Part shown: positions 26,181-37,528 of the stretch, in pieces | Position numbering within the stretch: the first letter of the stretch is position 1 | How the letters are laid out: each line of letters begins with the position of its first letter | Source: Roseiarcus sp963730555 | Lineage (GTDB): Bacteria > Pseudomonadota > Alphaproteobacteria > Rhizobiales > Beijerinckiaceae | Length of the DNA stretch: 64,000 bases | NCBI GenBank assembly: GCA_963730555.1 | Contig: CAVSSS010000010.1 | Location: 110,237-174,236, forward strand | Reading direction: 5' to 3' | Notes under the pieces: model-generated | Seen by the model: the letters and a program-made list of their open reading frames with translations, nothing else | Database searches by the model: none | What the model was told of the DNA's origin: nothing | Position numbers and translations under genes: made by a program

Positions 26181-27059
26181 TTAACCGCCGCGCAGCACCC
26201 GTCCAGCGATCGCGTCGAGCTTCTTCACGAGTTCGGGATCGCGATGGGCGGGAGATGTGATAATGGCGAAATCCAGCGAGCGGTCCGACCCGGCCGGACA
26301 CGGCTCGTGCTCCGCGGGAAATTCGTGCAGCGTCCGGGCGACGACCGCGCTCGCCTTGTTGGCGTTCTCGGCCATGACCTTGATCACCGAGGCCACATCC
26401 ACCGCGCCGTGCTCCTCGTGCCAGCAGTCATAGTCGGTGACCATGGCGATCGTTGCGTAGGAAATCTCAGCTTCGCGCGCCAGTTTCGCCTCGGTCGCGC
26501 CAGTCATGCCGATGACGTCCGCGCCGCCCGCCTGAAAGCGGAGCGACTCGGCCAGCGACGAGAACTGCGGGCCTTCGATGCAGACGTAGGTCCCCCCGTC
26601 GCGGCAAGCGACTGTTTCCGCTTGAGCTGCGGCCACGAGGCGGCGGCGCAAGAGCGGCGCGATCGGATGCGCCATCGAGACGTGCGCGACACAACCGTCG
26701 CCGAAGAAGCTCGTCTGGCGCTTATAGGTGCGATCGTCGAACTGATCGATCATCACGAACATGCCAGGATAGAGCTCGCGGTGGAAGGAACCGCAGGCCG
26801 AGAGCGCGATGATATCGGTGACGCCGGCGCGCTTGAGAGCGTCGATGTTGGCGCGATAGTTGATCGTTGAGGGAGAGAAAGGATGGCCGCGCCCATGGCG
26901 CGCCAGGAACACCGCCTGCGTTTCGCCCACCCGCCCGAAGCGAAGAGCGTCCGAGGGATGGCCCCACGGGGTGGCGATTTTCTCCTCGCTCAGGCCCGCC
27001 AGGCCGGGAAGATCATAAACTCCCGAACCTCCGATGACCCCGACAACTGCTTTGGCCAT
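26181..27059 (-). CDS. mtnP: S-methyl-5'-thioadenosine phosphorylase
   Basis: Cleaves methylthioadenosine to adenine and methylthioribose-1-phosphate in the methionine salvage pathway. 292 residues with VGVIGGSGVYDLPGL, HGRGHPFSPSTINYRANI, SACGSFHRELYPG and TYVCIEGPQFSSLAES, all family blocks including the nucleoside-binding serine. GMTGATEAKLAREAEISYA supports the MTA rather than guanosine form. The convergent neighbour on the left is the flavin reductase; the petC end lies 82 bases beyond its start. Confidence 0.96.
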   Translation of the reverse strand: MAKAVVGVIGGSGVYDLPGLAGLSEEKIATPWGHPSDALRFGRVGETQAVFLARHGRGHPFSPSTINYRANIDALKRAGVTDIIALSACGSFHRELYPGMFVMIDQFDDRTYKRQTSFFGDGCVAHVSMAHPIAPLLRRRLVAAAQAETVACRDGGTYVCIEGPQFSSLAESLRFQAGGADVIGMTGATEAKLAREAEISYATIAMVTDYDCWHEEHGAVDVASVIKVMAENANKASAVVARTLHEFPAEHEPCPAGSDRSLDFAIITSPAHRDPELVKKLDAIAGRVLRGG

Positions 27060-27140
27060 GCTCCCTCCGCCCCATCGAGCGGCGCCATTCCTAACGGCCG
27101 CGGCGCAATCAATTCCGCCGCCCTCGATATCGCTCGGTTT

Positions 27141-27969
27141 CTAGTGCGCGGACTCCCAGATCCGCTTCTTGACGAAGTAGAGCAACACCGCAAAGACGAT
27201 AAGGAAGATCATGACCCGGAGGCCAATTCTCCTGCGTTCAAGAAGATTTGGTTCCGCCGCCCAACTGAGAAAGGCTGCAACGTCCTTGGAGTAGTTTTCT
27301 AAAGTCGGCGCGCGTGCCATCCTTATAATCGACCGCGCCGTCGGTGATTGGCTGCGGCATCGCGATTTTATGTCCTGGGTAATATAAGTTCCACTGTGGG
27401 TCATCGGCCTTCGTATAACCGGTCAGGATCGCATGGATGTAATCCGCCCCCATCTCCTGATATTCCAGGCCCGGCAGCGCGTCGAGGACGAACCATGGAA
27501 AACCGCGCTCGAACTTGAGCGATTTGGCCAATAACGCCATATCTGGAGGCGCCTTGCCGAGTGTCGCCGCGGCGGCCTGGTCGTTCGGATAGGCTTCAGG
27601 GCGAGGAATGAGGTCGGCCGGCGTTGCGGGGCGCTTGAAGATCTCGCCCTTCTCGTTGGGCTCGGCGTTGGTGACCTGATAAGTGGCGGCGAGCGTCCTG
27701 ACCTGATCCTCGCTGAAACCCGGCCCTCCGGGCTCGGCGAGCGTGCGGAAAGGAATGCTGAGCGCGTGGCAGGCGCTGCAGACCTCCTTGTAGACCTGGA
27801 AGCCGCGCTGAAGCTGCGCCTTGTCGTAGATGCCGAACATGCCCCCGAAACTCCAGCTCTGACGCGGAGGGTTCGGCTGGTCCTCGTCGCTTTGCCCGAG
27901 GGCCAGTCCGCTCGAGAAGGCGAGCGTCATGCCCGCAAGGGCAAGCGCGGAAAACTTGACACGGATCAT
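27141..27969 (-). CDS. petC: cytochrome c1, frameshifted
   Basis: Membrane-anchored haem subunit of the bc1 complex. Start ATG at 27969 with AAGGAA upstream; a signal peptide is followed by YKEVCSACHAL (haem site CSACH), RPEAYPNDQAAAATLGKAPPDM and QEMGADYIHAIL with the methionine ligand region. After TDGAVDYKDGTRA the frame breaks near 27312 and the true C-terminus, ENYSKDVAAFLSWAAEP plus the membrane anchor (RVMIFLIVFAVLLYFVKKR), continues in another frame. Loss of this anchor would inactivate respiration, so a base-call error is likelier than mutation. It follows petB by 28 bases. Confidence 0.93.
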
Positions 27970-27997
27970 CGTTGAATTTCCTTGCAAGCGGTCCGCA

Positions 27998-29248
27998 TCA
28001 TTCAGCCGCAGCCACTGCGGTCTTCGTCCTCGTCAGCACCGCATCGGCGATCGACGTGGGGATCGGCTTCGTCTTCTCCGTAAAGCTCAGAATGGGCATG
28101 ATGATGAGAAAGAACGCAAAATAGCCGAACGTTAAGATGCGGGCGATCAACGCGAGCCCCTCGGTCGGCTCCTGCGAGCCGAGGTAGCCGAGCCCTATGC
28201 AGATCACGACGAAGACGCAGAAGAAAAAGCGGAAGGAGGGGCGATATTTCGCCGACTTGACCGGCGAGCGGTCGAGCCAGGGAACGAACGCCAGCACCAC
28301 GATCGCCGCCACGAGGATGATCACGCCCCAGAGCTTATTCGGGATCGCGCGCAGCATGGCGTAGAATGGCAAGAGATACCATTCCGGCACGACGTGCGCG
28401 GGCGTCGCCAGCGGATTGGCGGGAACCGAATTGTCTGCGTCGAGCAGATAATTGGGGATGTAGAACACGAGCCAGGCGTAGAGGATGAGAAATACCGACA
28501 GGCCGAAGACGTCCTTGATCGTGGCGTAGGGCGTGAATGCGACCGTGTCGCGCTGAGGGTCTTTCACCTCGATTCCGTCAGGATTGTTCTGGCCCGAGAC
28601 ATGCAGCGCCCACACGTGCAGGCCCACGAAGGCCACGATGATGAACGGCACCAGGTAGTGAAGCGCAAAGAACCGGGTCAAGGTCGGGCCGCCGACGGCG
28701 AATCCGCCCCAGAGCCAGTGCGCAATTGTGTTGCCGACCACCGGAATTGCCGAGGTAAGATTGGTGATGACGGTCGCCCCCGCAAAGCTCATCCCGCCCC
28801 AGGGCAAAACATAACCGAAGAAAGCCGTCGCCATCATCAGGACGTAGATGATGACGCCGATGATCCAAAGGAGTTCGCGCGGCGCCTTGAAGGACCCGTA
28901 ATAAAGGCCGCGAGCCATATGAATGTAGCAGGCGAAGAAGAACATCGAGGCGCCATTGCTGTGCAGATAGCGGATCAGCCAGCCGTAATTGACGTCGCGC
29001 ATGATGTTCTGGACCGAAACGAACGCCTGGGTCGACGAGGGGATAAAGTGCATGGCGAGAACGACGCCGGTCAGAATCTGCGCCACCAGCATGAAGGACA
29101 GAATCGCGCCAAACGTCCACATGTAGTTGAGATTGCGCGGCACGGGATAGGCGATGAACGAGGAATGGACCAAGCCAAACATCGGGAGACGCGATTCAAA
29201 CCAGCGCCCAATCGCGCTTTTGGGAACGTAGGTCGAAGGACCGCTCAT
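27998..29248 (-). CDS. petB: cytochrome b of the bc1 complex
   Basis: Polytopic, di-haem quinol-oxidising subunit; 416 residues from the ATG at 29248. Haem ligands and Q-site blocks are visible: YLHSNGASMFFFACYIHMARGL, GYVLPWGGMSF, HYLVPFIIVAFVGLHVWALH, and PEWYLLPFYAMLRAIP with the PEWY motif. It is longer than mitochondrial cytochrome b by a C-terminal extension ending KTAVAAAE, typical of alphaproteobacteria. The Rieske gene (petA) normally precedes it but is not here: upstream is trmL. Confidence 0.97.
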   Translation of the reverse strand: MSGPSTYVPKSAIGRWFESRLPMFGLVHSSFIAYPVPRNLNYMWTFGAILSFMLVAQILTGVVLAMHFIPSSTQAFVSVQNIMRDVNYGWLIRYLHSNGASMFFFACYIHMARGLYYGSFKAPRELLWIIGVIIYVLMMATAFFGYVLPWGGMSFAGATVITNLTSAIPVVGNTIAHWLWGGFAVGGPTLTRFFALHYLVPFIIVAFVGLHVWALHVSGQNNPDGIEVKDPQRDTVAFTPYATIKDVFGLSVFLILYAWLVFYIPNYLLDADNSVPANPLATPAHVVPEWYLLPFYAMLRAIPNKLWGVIILVAAIVVLAFVPWLDRSPVKSAKYRPSFRFFFCVFVVICIGLGYLGSQEPTEGLALIARILTFGYFAFFLIIMPILSFTEKTKPIPTSIADAVLTRTKTAVAAAE

Positions 29249-29617
29249 GTCGTGGATCTCTGATGGACGTGGAGGCGAAGATCGGTGAGGAAGGAGTGCG
29301 TCGCGGTCGGTCAACCTTTACCCTGGCGTGGGCGAGGAAAGCATTTTGCGGGCCACCACCAATGCTGACGTCTCAAGCCCGAACGCCCCGACGTTGGACG
29401 GGAGGAACATCGACGATTCGGTCCATTGATGGTCAACTCAACCCCCAACGTGCGTTCCCCGGCGCCCCCAGGGTAACGACCTTGAATTGGTTCGAGGCGG
29501 CTTTTCGCATCGATCCAATTGGATGTCCATAGCCCGAAGCTTCACGCTTCTCTCTCAGGCTCGGGGCATTCTCCGAATAGCTCTTTCCGCCGTCAACCTC
29601 TTGCTTTCGCGCGCAAT
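29249..29617. other. non-coding stretch between petB and trmL
   Basis: About 370 bases with no supported gene. It must contain the petB promoter on the minus strand and the trmL promoter on the plus strand. I looked for the Rieske motifs CTHLGC and CPCHGS on both strands and did not find them. Confidence 0.6.
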
Positions 29618-30116
29618 ATGACGAACCCGGTCGCTCCCCTCCTGCTCGCTATGTTCGAGCCGGACATCGCGCAAAATACCGGCGCCATGACGCGCACCTG
29701 CGCGTGCCTCGGCGTCGACGCGGCGATCATCGAGCCGGCCGGATTTCGGATCGGCGACAGCCGCTTCCGCCGAGCCGCAATGGACTATACCAACTCTCTC
29801 TCCATCGAGAGCCACAATTCGTGGGCGAGTTTTGCGGCATGGCGCGCTGTCGGTCAGCGCCGGCTGGTCTTGTTAACGACAAAGGGCGAGACGTGTTTGT
29901 GGGATTTCGCTTTTCATGAAAAGGATATTATCCTAGTGGGCCGGGAGTTCCTCCGGCGTCCCCGAGGCTGTGCACATTTCGGCTGATGTTCGAGTGTATA
30001 TTCCTATCCAACCTCACTTGCGTTCTTTGAACGTCGGGATCGCCGCAACCATCGCGATGACTGAAGGATTGCGGCAGCTTGGACGCTTGCCGTCCTCACG
30101 GAAAGGTGAACGGTGA
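29618..30116 (+). CDS. trmL: tRNA (cytidine/uridine-34 2'-O)-methyltransferase, frameshifted
   Basis: SPOUT methyltransferase acting on the wobble base of tRNA-Leu. From the ATG at 29618: MTNPVAPLLLAMFEPDIAQN, GVDAAIIEPAGFRIGD, RRAAMDYTNSL, then DIILVGRE. After GRE near 29951 the frame breaks and the rest continues one base over as SSGVPEAVHISADVRVYIP, HLRSLNVGIAATIAMTEGL, with the LRSLNV knot motif intact. Corrected length is about 165 residues, normal. Its stop TGA lies in the GTGA that starts the next gene. Confidence 0.9.
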
Positions 30117-30880
30117 GGAGCGCCCAAGGCGAAAAACGCGGTCGTGACAACGACCGGCGGACGAGCGATTCTCGTTCTGTAGCGCCGTTAGAGATCGGCC
30201 GGGAGGACACGATAAGCGAACAGAGCGCCGTTCGCGTGCTCATCGCCGATGACCATCCACTGATGGTCGGCGGTTTGCGTCAGGCTGTGCTGGCGGCGGC
30301 GCCCGATGCTGAAATCGCGGTCGCGCACGATTTCGACAGCATGGTCGCAGCGTTGGACGCTTCGCCAGACACCGATCTCGTGCTGCTCGATCTTACCATG
30401 CCGGGCGTGCGCGGATTTTCTGGGCTCCTGTTTCTGCGTTCGGAGCGTCCATCCACTCCGGTGATCGTTGTTTCGGGCAACGAAGAGCGCGCGGTCATCC
30501 GCCATTGCATGGAATTCGGCGCCGCGGGCTTTATTCCAAAAACCAATTCCCTCGATACGATGCGGGCAGCCATCGCCCAGGTCCTGGACGGCGGCCGATG
30601 GACCCCTCCCGACTTTGATTTGAGCGCAGCTCCCAACGGCGAATCGAGCGCGATGGCGCGGCGGCTCGCGTCGCTCACCCCGCAGCAGATTCGAGTGCTG
30701 ATGATGCTGTCGCAAGGCCTGCTCAACAAGCAGATCGCCTACGAGCTCAGCGTCTCCGAGGCGACCGTCAAAGCGCATGTCTCCGCAATCTTCCAGAAAC
30801 TCGGGGTCGAGAGCCGAACTCAAGCCGTCATTCTCGCGACCAAGATCGAGACGGCGCAAGAATTGCTCATCGCATCGTAA
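30113..30880 (+). CDS. NarL/FixJ-family response regulator
   Basis: 255 residues: a receiver domain from about 40 (VRVLIADDHPLMVGGLR) with phospho-acceptor Asp in LVLLDLTMPG and conserved Lys in GFIPKTNS, then a LuxR-type helix-turn-helix (LTPQQIRVLMMLSQGLLNKQIAYELSVSEATVKAHVSAI). The first 35 residues are basic and may be spurious; GTG at 30113 overlaps the trmL stop, but a start nearer 30210 is possible. No histidine kinase is adjacent, so the signal and targets are unknown. Confidence 0.88.
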   Translation: MRSAQGEKRGRDNDRRTSDSRSVAPLEIGREDTISEQSAVRVLIADDHPLMVGGLRQAVLAAAPDAEIAVAHDFDSMVAALDASPDTDLVLLDLTMPGVRGFSGLLFLRSERPSTPVIVVSGNEERAVIRHCMEFGAAGFIPKTNSLDTMRAAIAQVLDGGRWTPPDFDLSAAPNGESSAMARRLASLTPQQIRVLMMLSQGLLNKQIAYELSVSEATVKAHVSAIFQKLGVESRTQAVILATKIETAQELLIAS

Positions 30881-30901
30881 AAGCAGGAAATGTTCACGGT
30901 C

Positions 30902-30993
30902 GTCATCGTGAGGAGCCCGAAGGGCGAAGCGGCGATCCAGAGCCGCAGCTTTCTCCCGTCATCTCTGGATCGCTTCGCTAGGCTCACGATGAC
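30902..30993. repeat. palindromic intergenic repeat, REP/RPE-like
   Basis: Outer arms GTCATCGTGA (30902-30911) and TCACGATGAC (30984-30993) and inner arms GCGAAGCGGCGATCCAGAG and CTCTGGATCGCTTCGC form a long imperfect cruciform. This is the pattern of the palindromic repeats scattered through Bradyrhizobium-like genomes. It lies between the response regulator and the convergent acs and may act as a bidirectional transcription stop. Confidence 0.8.
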
Positions 30994-31067
30994 AATGGCG
31001 GTTCAACGAGTTGCAAAGCGCTCCAGCCTTCTAGGCCAGCTGCGGCCATCAGGCCGTAGGCGTTCCC

Positions 31068-33014
<1,947 letters not shown>

Positions 33015-33143
33015 GGGCTCCTCCCAAGCAAAAGGTCGCGCGGAGTTTAAGCTCTCGCGCCAAAGGTAAGACGTAACTATGCCCTAACGAGGGAAAGAGC
33101 GACAAGCCCGTACACCGTGATGCTTTGGTCGAACGCGTGTGCG

Positions 33144-33557
33144 CTAAAGGCCGCCAAGCTTGCAAACAACAGCCCACTCGGCGTCGGTCACCGGCTGGAC
33201 GGAGAGACGGGACTGGGTGACGAGCGCCATCTTGGCCAGCCGCTTATCCGCTTTCGCCTCCTCCAGCGTGACCGGCCGCGGCAACCGGCGGACCGCACGG
33301 ATGTCCACCATTCCGAACTTCCCAGTCGCGTCCGTTGGATCGGGCCGATACGCTTTGCAGACTTCGACGATCCCAACGATCTCTTTTCCCTCATTGGAAT
33401 GGTAGAAGAACGCCTGTTCGCCGACCTTCATCGCCTGCATGTTGAGCTTGGCGGTATGATTGCGCACGCCGCTCCAATCGGTGCCGACAGCGCCAAGTCC
33501 GGCCACGCTCTCGTACGACCAGGCCGAGGGCTCGCTTTTGAACAGCCAGTGCGCCAT
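33144..33557 (-). CDS. EVE domain protein
   Basis: 137 residues with the EVE/PUA-like fold: MAHWLFKSEPSAWSYE, WSGVRNHTAKLNMQAM, GEQAFFYHSNEGKEIVGIVEV, and DPTDATGKFGMVDIRAVRRL. Family members (thymocyte nuclear protein 1 type) bind modified bases in nucleic acid. Start ATG at 33557 or two codons earlier. It is 74 bases from gpsA on the same strand, and this gene pair order is seen in many Hyphomicrobiales. Confidence 0.93.
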   Translation of the reverse strand: MAHWLFKSEPSAWSYESVAGLGAVGTDWSGVRNHTAKLNMQAMKVGEQAFFYHSNEGKEIVGIVEVCKAYRPDPTDATGKFGMVDIRAVRRLPRPVTLEEAKADKRLAKMALVTQSRLSVQPVTDAEWAVVCKLGGL

Positions 33558-33631
33558 CGCCAACTCACGTCAGTTTGCCCGCGCCTTCAAGCCTTAAGCA
33601 AGGCGGAGTCAAATTGCAAAAGCGCTTGGCC

Positions 33632-34618
33632 TCATTCTTCTCCCTTCTGAGGGCGCGCCAGCAGCGCGCTGACCGCGCCCTCGACGTCAAGCGAGCCTTC
33701 GATCAGCGCCTCAACACAATTGGCGATCGGCATTTCGACGCCGCGTTCGCGCGCCAATTCGGTGAGCGCGAGGGCGGTGAACCGGCCCTCGACCAGCCTG
33801 CCCCCTCCCGCTTCCGCTGCGCCCGCGCCGCGTCCCAGCGCATGGCCGAAGGCGAAGTTGCGCGAATGGACCGAGGAGCAGGTGAGAACGAGATCGCCGA
33901 GCCCCGAAAGGCCCATCAGCGTCGATCCCCTCGCCCCGAAAGCCTCGCCAAAACGGCGAAGCTCGGCGAAACCGCGGGCGATCAACGCGGCGACTGCGCT
34001 CGCGCCGAGCCCGCGGCCGGCGGCGACGCCGCAGGCGATCGCCAGCACGTTCTTGGCCGCGCCGCCGATCTCGACGCCGCGAACGTCGGTCGAGTGATAA
34101 AGGCGGAAAGTTGGCCCCCGCAGGGCGTCGCAGAGCGCGCGCGCCAGATCTTCGTCGGCCGACGCGAGCGTCACCGCGGTCGGCAGGCCAGCCGCAACGT
34201 CAGCGGCGAAGGACGGTCCGGAGAGAATGGCCCTCTCTCGGTCGGGCGCGGCTTCGGCCAGGACCTCGGTCATGAACGCGTGCGTGCTGCGCTCGACGCC
34301 CTTGGCGCAGGTGACCAGCGGCGCCGTTCCCGGGACCGCCGCCAGCCGCATCGCGATCTCGCGGCTCGATTGGGCCGGCGCCGCCACCAAAATTGCGTCG
34401 CACCGGGCAAAATCCATAAGATCGGACGTCGCCTCGACCGGGCGCGCCAGATCGACGCCGGGCAGCCGATCGCTCCGCCGTGTCGTTGCGATGGCGCGCA
34501 TCCGGGCGTCATCGCGGCCCCATAGGACGACTATGCGACCCGCAGCCGCCGCCGCGTTGGCGAGCGCCAGGCCCCAGGCCCCGGCGCCGGCGACGCCGAT
34601 GACATGTGCGGGCCTCAC
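33632..34618 (-). CDS. gpsA: glycerol-3-phosphate dehydrogenase (NAD(P)+)
   Basis: Makes sn-glycerol-3-phosphate from dihydroxyacetone phosphate for phospholipids. 328 residues from the GTG at 34618. GVAGAGAWGLALANAAA is the dinucleotide site, SGPSFAADVAAGLPTAV and GGAAKNVLAIACGVAAGRGLG contain the catalytic lysine region, and GLSGLGDLVLTCSS is the family block near the C-terminus. Normal length, no anomaly. Confidence 0.95.
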   Translation of the reverse strand: MRPAHVIGVAGAGAWGLALANAAAAAGRIVVLWGRDDARMRAIATTRRSDRLPGVDLARPVEATSDLMDFARCDAILVAAPAQSSREIAMRLAAVPGTAPLVTCAKGVERSTHAFMTEVLAEAAPDRERAILSGPSFAADVAAGLPTAVTLASADEDLARALCDALRGPTFRLYHSTDVRGVEIGGAAKNVLAIACGVAAGRGLGASAVAALIARGFAELRRFGEAFGARGSTLMGLSGLGDLVLTCSSVHSRNFAFGHALGRGAGAAEAGGGRLVEGRFTALALTELARERGVEMPIANCVEALIEGSLDVEGAVSALLARPQKGEE

Positions 34619-34805
34619 GTCACTTCACGCCGCATCCGCCGCCCTCTAAAACCCAAGAAATCGCCTCTCCGCAAGCACTCGCCAGTTTCAATCCTGGCAA
34701 GGCTGCTAAGCCATGCTCCTAGCCAAAACGCTCGGCCGCGCCTAGTTATGGCGTTGGAGCGGGCCGCCGGGTGACTTTGCTTAGGCAGCGAGGAGCTTAA
34801 CGACG

Positions 34806-35498
34806 ATGCCGGAGATTGATCTGCCGACCGTCATATTTGCGCTTGTGGCGCTGTTTGTCGCCTGGAAGTTGCGCTCTGTGCTGGGCATGCGCCAGGATTC
34901 GGACCGGCCTGGCGAGCTGATGGCCCCATTGCGCCGTGCTCCAGGCCCAGCGGGCGCTCCGGTCGCGCAGCCGGACCCGGCACCCTCGGGGCCGGTTTCA
35001 CAGGCCTCCACAGATCGTTGGAAAGGCGTCGCCGAGCCCAACCCGGCGGTCTGGAGCGGCCTCGACGCCATCGCCTCGGCGGATCGCAGCTTCTCGCCGG
35101 AAGCCTTCCTGTCCGGCGCCCGGGTCGCCTATGACATGGTCGTCCACGCTTTCGCGGCCGGAGATTCCGACGCCCTCAAAGGCCTGATGGCGCCAGAGGC
35201 CTTCGCCAATTTCGAGAGCGCGATCCACGCCCGCGCCGACGCCGGACACACAATGTCGACCACGGTCGTCTCGATCGACAATGCGACGATCGCCGGCGCC
35301 GGGCTCGCCGGCCAGACAGCGCGGGTCAGCGTGCGATTCGCCTCAAAGCTCGCTTCGGTAACCCGCGACGCGCAAGGCGAAGTCGTCGACGGATCGCCCA
35401 ATGCGGTGGTCGATCATATCGACCTCTGGACCTTCGCGCGCGATATTCGCTCTCGTGATCCCAACTGGCAGCTGATGGCGACGGAGTCGGAGCGCTAA
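34806..35498 (+). CDS. Tim44/TimA family adaptor protein
   Basis: 230 residues with a single N-terminal membrane helix (LPTVIFALVALFVAWKLRSVLG), a proline-rich linker and a C-terminal Tim44-like domain (FLSGARVAYDMVVHAFAAGD, IDLWTFARDIRSRDPNW). The alphaproteobacterial members are related to the mitochondrial import motor subunit Tim44, but the bacterial role is unproven. It is first of three co-directional genes, with mltA 20 bases on and smr after it, an arrangement common in Hyphomicrobiales. Confidence 0.9.
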   Translation: MPEIDLPTVIFALVALFVAWKLRSVLGMRQDSDRPGELMAPLRRAPGPAGAPVAQPDPAPSGPVSQASTDRWKGVAEPNPAVWSGLDAIASADRSFSPEAFLSGARVAYDMVVHAFAAGDSDALKGLMAPEAFANFESAIHARADAGHTMSTTVVSIDNATIAGAGLAGQTARVSVRFASKLASVTRDAQGEVVDGSPNAVVDHIDLWTFARDIRSRDPNWQLMATESER

Positions 35499-35517
35499 GC
35501 CGCGCCAAGCCGAGCCC

Positions 35518-36591
35518 GTGCAGCCTAGCCTCGAGCCTCTGGATTTCGAAAGCCTGGCGGGCTGGGCCGACGACGACCATCAGGCGGCGTTTCGCGCTTT
35601 CGAGCGCTCGGCGCGCGCGATTAGCACGGGTCAAGCCGATCCCAGGCCCGCGCAGTCCGCGCCGCCCGAATTGATGGCGTCCGCGCGCGCGGCGCTTTGC
35701 GCGGACGCCGCGGCCAAGCGCGACGCGCGCGGATTTTTCGAGAAAAGGTTTCGACCCTTCCGCGTTGTTCTCCAGAATGGCGGGGGATTTTTGACCGGAT
35801 ATTACGAGCCCTGCGTCCCGGGTTCGAGGGTCGAAACCGAGGAGTTTCGCTGGCCGATCCTCGCGCGGCCGACCGATCTCGTGACTTTCAGTCTCGACCC
35901 TCCCTCCACCGGGTTTCCAAAGGATCTCACCGGCGCGAGGCGGCTGAGCGACTGCTCACTCGTTCCCTACGCCGATCGCGCTCTGATCGAGGCTGAGCGC
36001 CGCGACCCGATCGTTTGGGTGCGCGATGCGGTCGAGGCCTTCCTCATTCAGGTGCAGGGTTCCGCGCAGATCGAGCTTCCCGATCGCTCGCGCGCCCGCC
36101 TCGCCTATGATGGACGCAACGGCCTGCCGTACACCTCGATTGGGAAGATATTGATCGAGAACGGGGAGATCGCCGAAGGCGCCATGTCGCTCGCGAGCCT
36201 CAAGGCGTGGCTGCGCGACGACAGCGCCCGAGGATTGGACGTGATGCGGCGCAATCGCTCCTTCGTGTTCTTCAAGCTCGTCGAGGATTTCGATCCTGAC
36301 CTCGGTCCGGTCGCTGGCGCCGGCGTTCCACTCACCCCGCTGCGCTCGATCGCAGTCGACCGGACGATGTGGGCCTATGGCCTGCCGTTCTGGATCGACG
36401 CCGAACTGCCTTGGGCTGACGAAACGCCCAGGCCGTTCCGCCGGCTCATGATCGCCCAGGACACCGGCTCGGCGATTGTCGGACCGGCGCGCGCCGATCT
36501 CTTCTTCGGCAGCGGCGACAAAGCGGGCGTGCGCGCTGGCGCCATTCGCCATGCGTCCGAGCTCGTCGTGTTTCTGCCGCGAAGGGGATGA
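35518..36591 (+). CDS. mltA: membrane-bound lytic murein transglycosylase A
   Basis: Cuts peptidoglycan glycan strands to 1,6-anhydro ends. 357 residues from a GTG at 35518. Blocks: FLTGYYEPCVPGSR, FLIQVQGSAQIELPD, RLAYDGRNGLPYTSIGK, and the 3D domain at the end with MIAQDTGSAIVGPARADLFFG, containing the catalytic and neighbouring aspartates. No convincing signal peptide or lipobox is seen at this start, as in other Hyphomicrobiales copies. Confidence 0.92.
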   Translation: MQPSLEPLDFESLAGWADDDHQAAFRAFERSARAISTGQADPRPAQSAPPELMASARAALCADAAAKRDARGFFEKRFRPFRVVLQNGGGFLTGYYEPCVPGSRVETEEFRWPILARPTDLVTFSLDPPSTGFPKDLTGARRLSDCSLVPYADRALIEAERRDPIVWVRDAVEAFLIQVQGSAQIELPDRSRARLAYDGRNGLPYTSIGKILIENGEIAEGAMSLASLKAWLRDDSARGLDVMRRNRSFVFFKLVEDFDPDLGPVAGAGVPLTPLRSIAVDRTMWAYGLPFWIDAELPWADETPRPFRRLMIAQDTGSAIVGPARADLFFGSGDKAGVRAGAIRHASELVVFLPRRG

Positions 36592-36594
36592 CCC

Positions 36595-37173
36595 TTGAAG
36601 GATATGCCGCCGCGCCCGCAACGTTTGAGGCGCCTGAGCGACGAGGAGATCGCGCTCTGGACCGAGGTCGCGCGCAGCGTCGCGCGGCGGCGCGGCGCGG
36701 CGCTGCCGACGCCTTCAAAGCCGCTCAAGCCCGCCCGGCCTCCTGCGCCGCCTCCAACCTCCGCAGAACCTCCCGCCGCCCGACAGGCGAAGCGCTCCAC
36801 CCCGCCGCTCGCGCCGATCGAACGGCGGCTCAAACGTGAGCTTCAGCGCGGACGCGCCGCGATCGACGCGGCGCTCGATCTGCATGGGCTGACCCAGGCC
36901 GAAGCGCATCAGGCTTTGCGCGGTTTCCTCCGCCATTCGCAGGCGGGCGGCGCAAGGCTGGTCATCATCGTAACTGGCAAAGGCGGTCCCATGGACGAGG
37001 GCCAGTGGCCCAACGAGCGCGGCGTGCTGAGACGGCTTACCCCACAATGGCTGCGCGAGCCCGACCTGCGCTCGGTCGTGCTCGGGTTCGAGGAAGCGGG
37101 ACGCGCGCATGGCGGCTCCGGCGCGCTCTACGTGCGGCTCAGACGCCTTCAGGTTCCTTGGGCCCGGTCCTAG
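36595..37173 (+). CDS. Smr domain protein
   Basis: 192 residues: a basic, proline-rich N-terminal half (PSKPLKPARPPAPPP) and a C-terminal Smr (MutS2 C-terminal) nuclease-like domain with LDLHGLTQAEAHQAL, VIIVTGKGG and HGGSGALYVRLRR. The DLHG and TGKG motifs of the family are present. Start TTG at 36595 is suggested by AGGGGA upstream; ATG at 36604 is possible. It begins 3 bases after mltA ends. Confidence 0.88.
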   Translation: MKDMPPRPQRLRRLSDEEIALWTEVARSVARRRGAALPTPSKPLKPARPPAPPPTSAEPPAARQAKRSTPPLAPIERRLKRELQRGRAAIDAALDLHGLTQAEAHQALRGFLRHSQAGGARLVIIVTGKGGPMDEGQWPNERGVLRRLTPQWLREPDLRSVVLGFEEAGRAHGGSGALYVRLRRLQVPWARS

Positions 37174-37528
37174 GGCGCTTTGCATTGGATGGAGTCGAGT
37201 GGCTCCTTCTCGGCCGCGGGCGTTGGCCCGGTCCGTCCATTTGGGTTTTCTTGGCGCGCCGCCGTTTCGCTACGAATGCCCCGCTCGGAAGTGATGGATT
37301 CCCTTGGATTTCCTTGGATTCTCTCGTCCGAAACGAGACTTTTCAATGGTTACGCGGATTTTAGCGGAAAGAGTTTTTCTCAGGCCTTTTCCCTGGCGTT
37401 GAGAGGCGCCGGGAACAGGAGCCCGCAGTCTTGGAATGCGGAAGCGCAGGATGGTCCAACGGATAAGCTTAGCCTAGTTTCTGGTTTTCCGCAGGAGACT
37501 GTCGTCCGCGTGTCGGTAGCAGACGATA
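37174..37528. other. non-coding stretch before the ISNCY element
   Basis: About 355 bases with no supported gene. The last 20 bases (37511-37528) contain TGTCGGTAGCAGACGAT, a partial copy of the IS end motif, so the element's true left end could lie slightly further left. Confidence 0.5.

Noticed and set aside
29249..29617. possible Rieske remnant before petB
   Set aside because: Neither CTHLGC nor CPCHGS motifs found on either strand.
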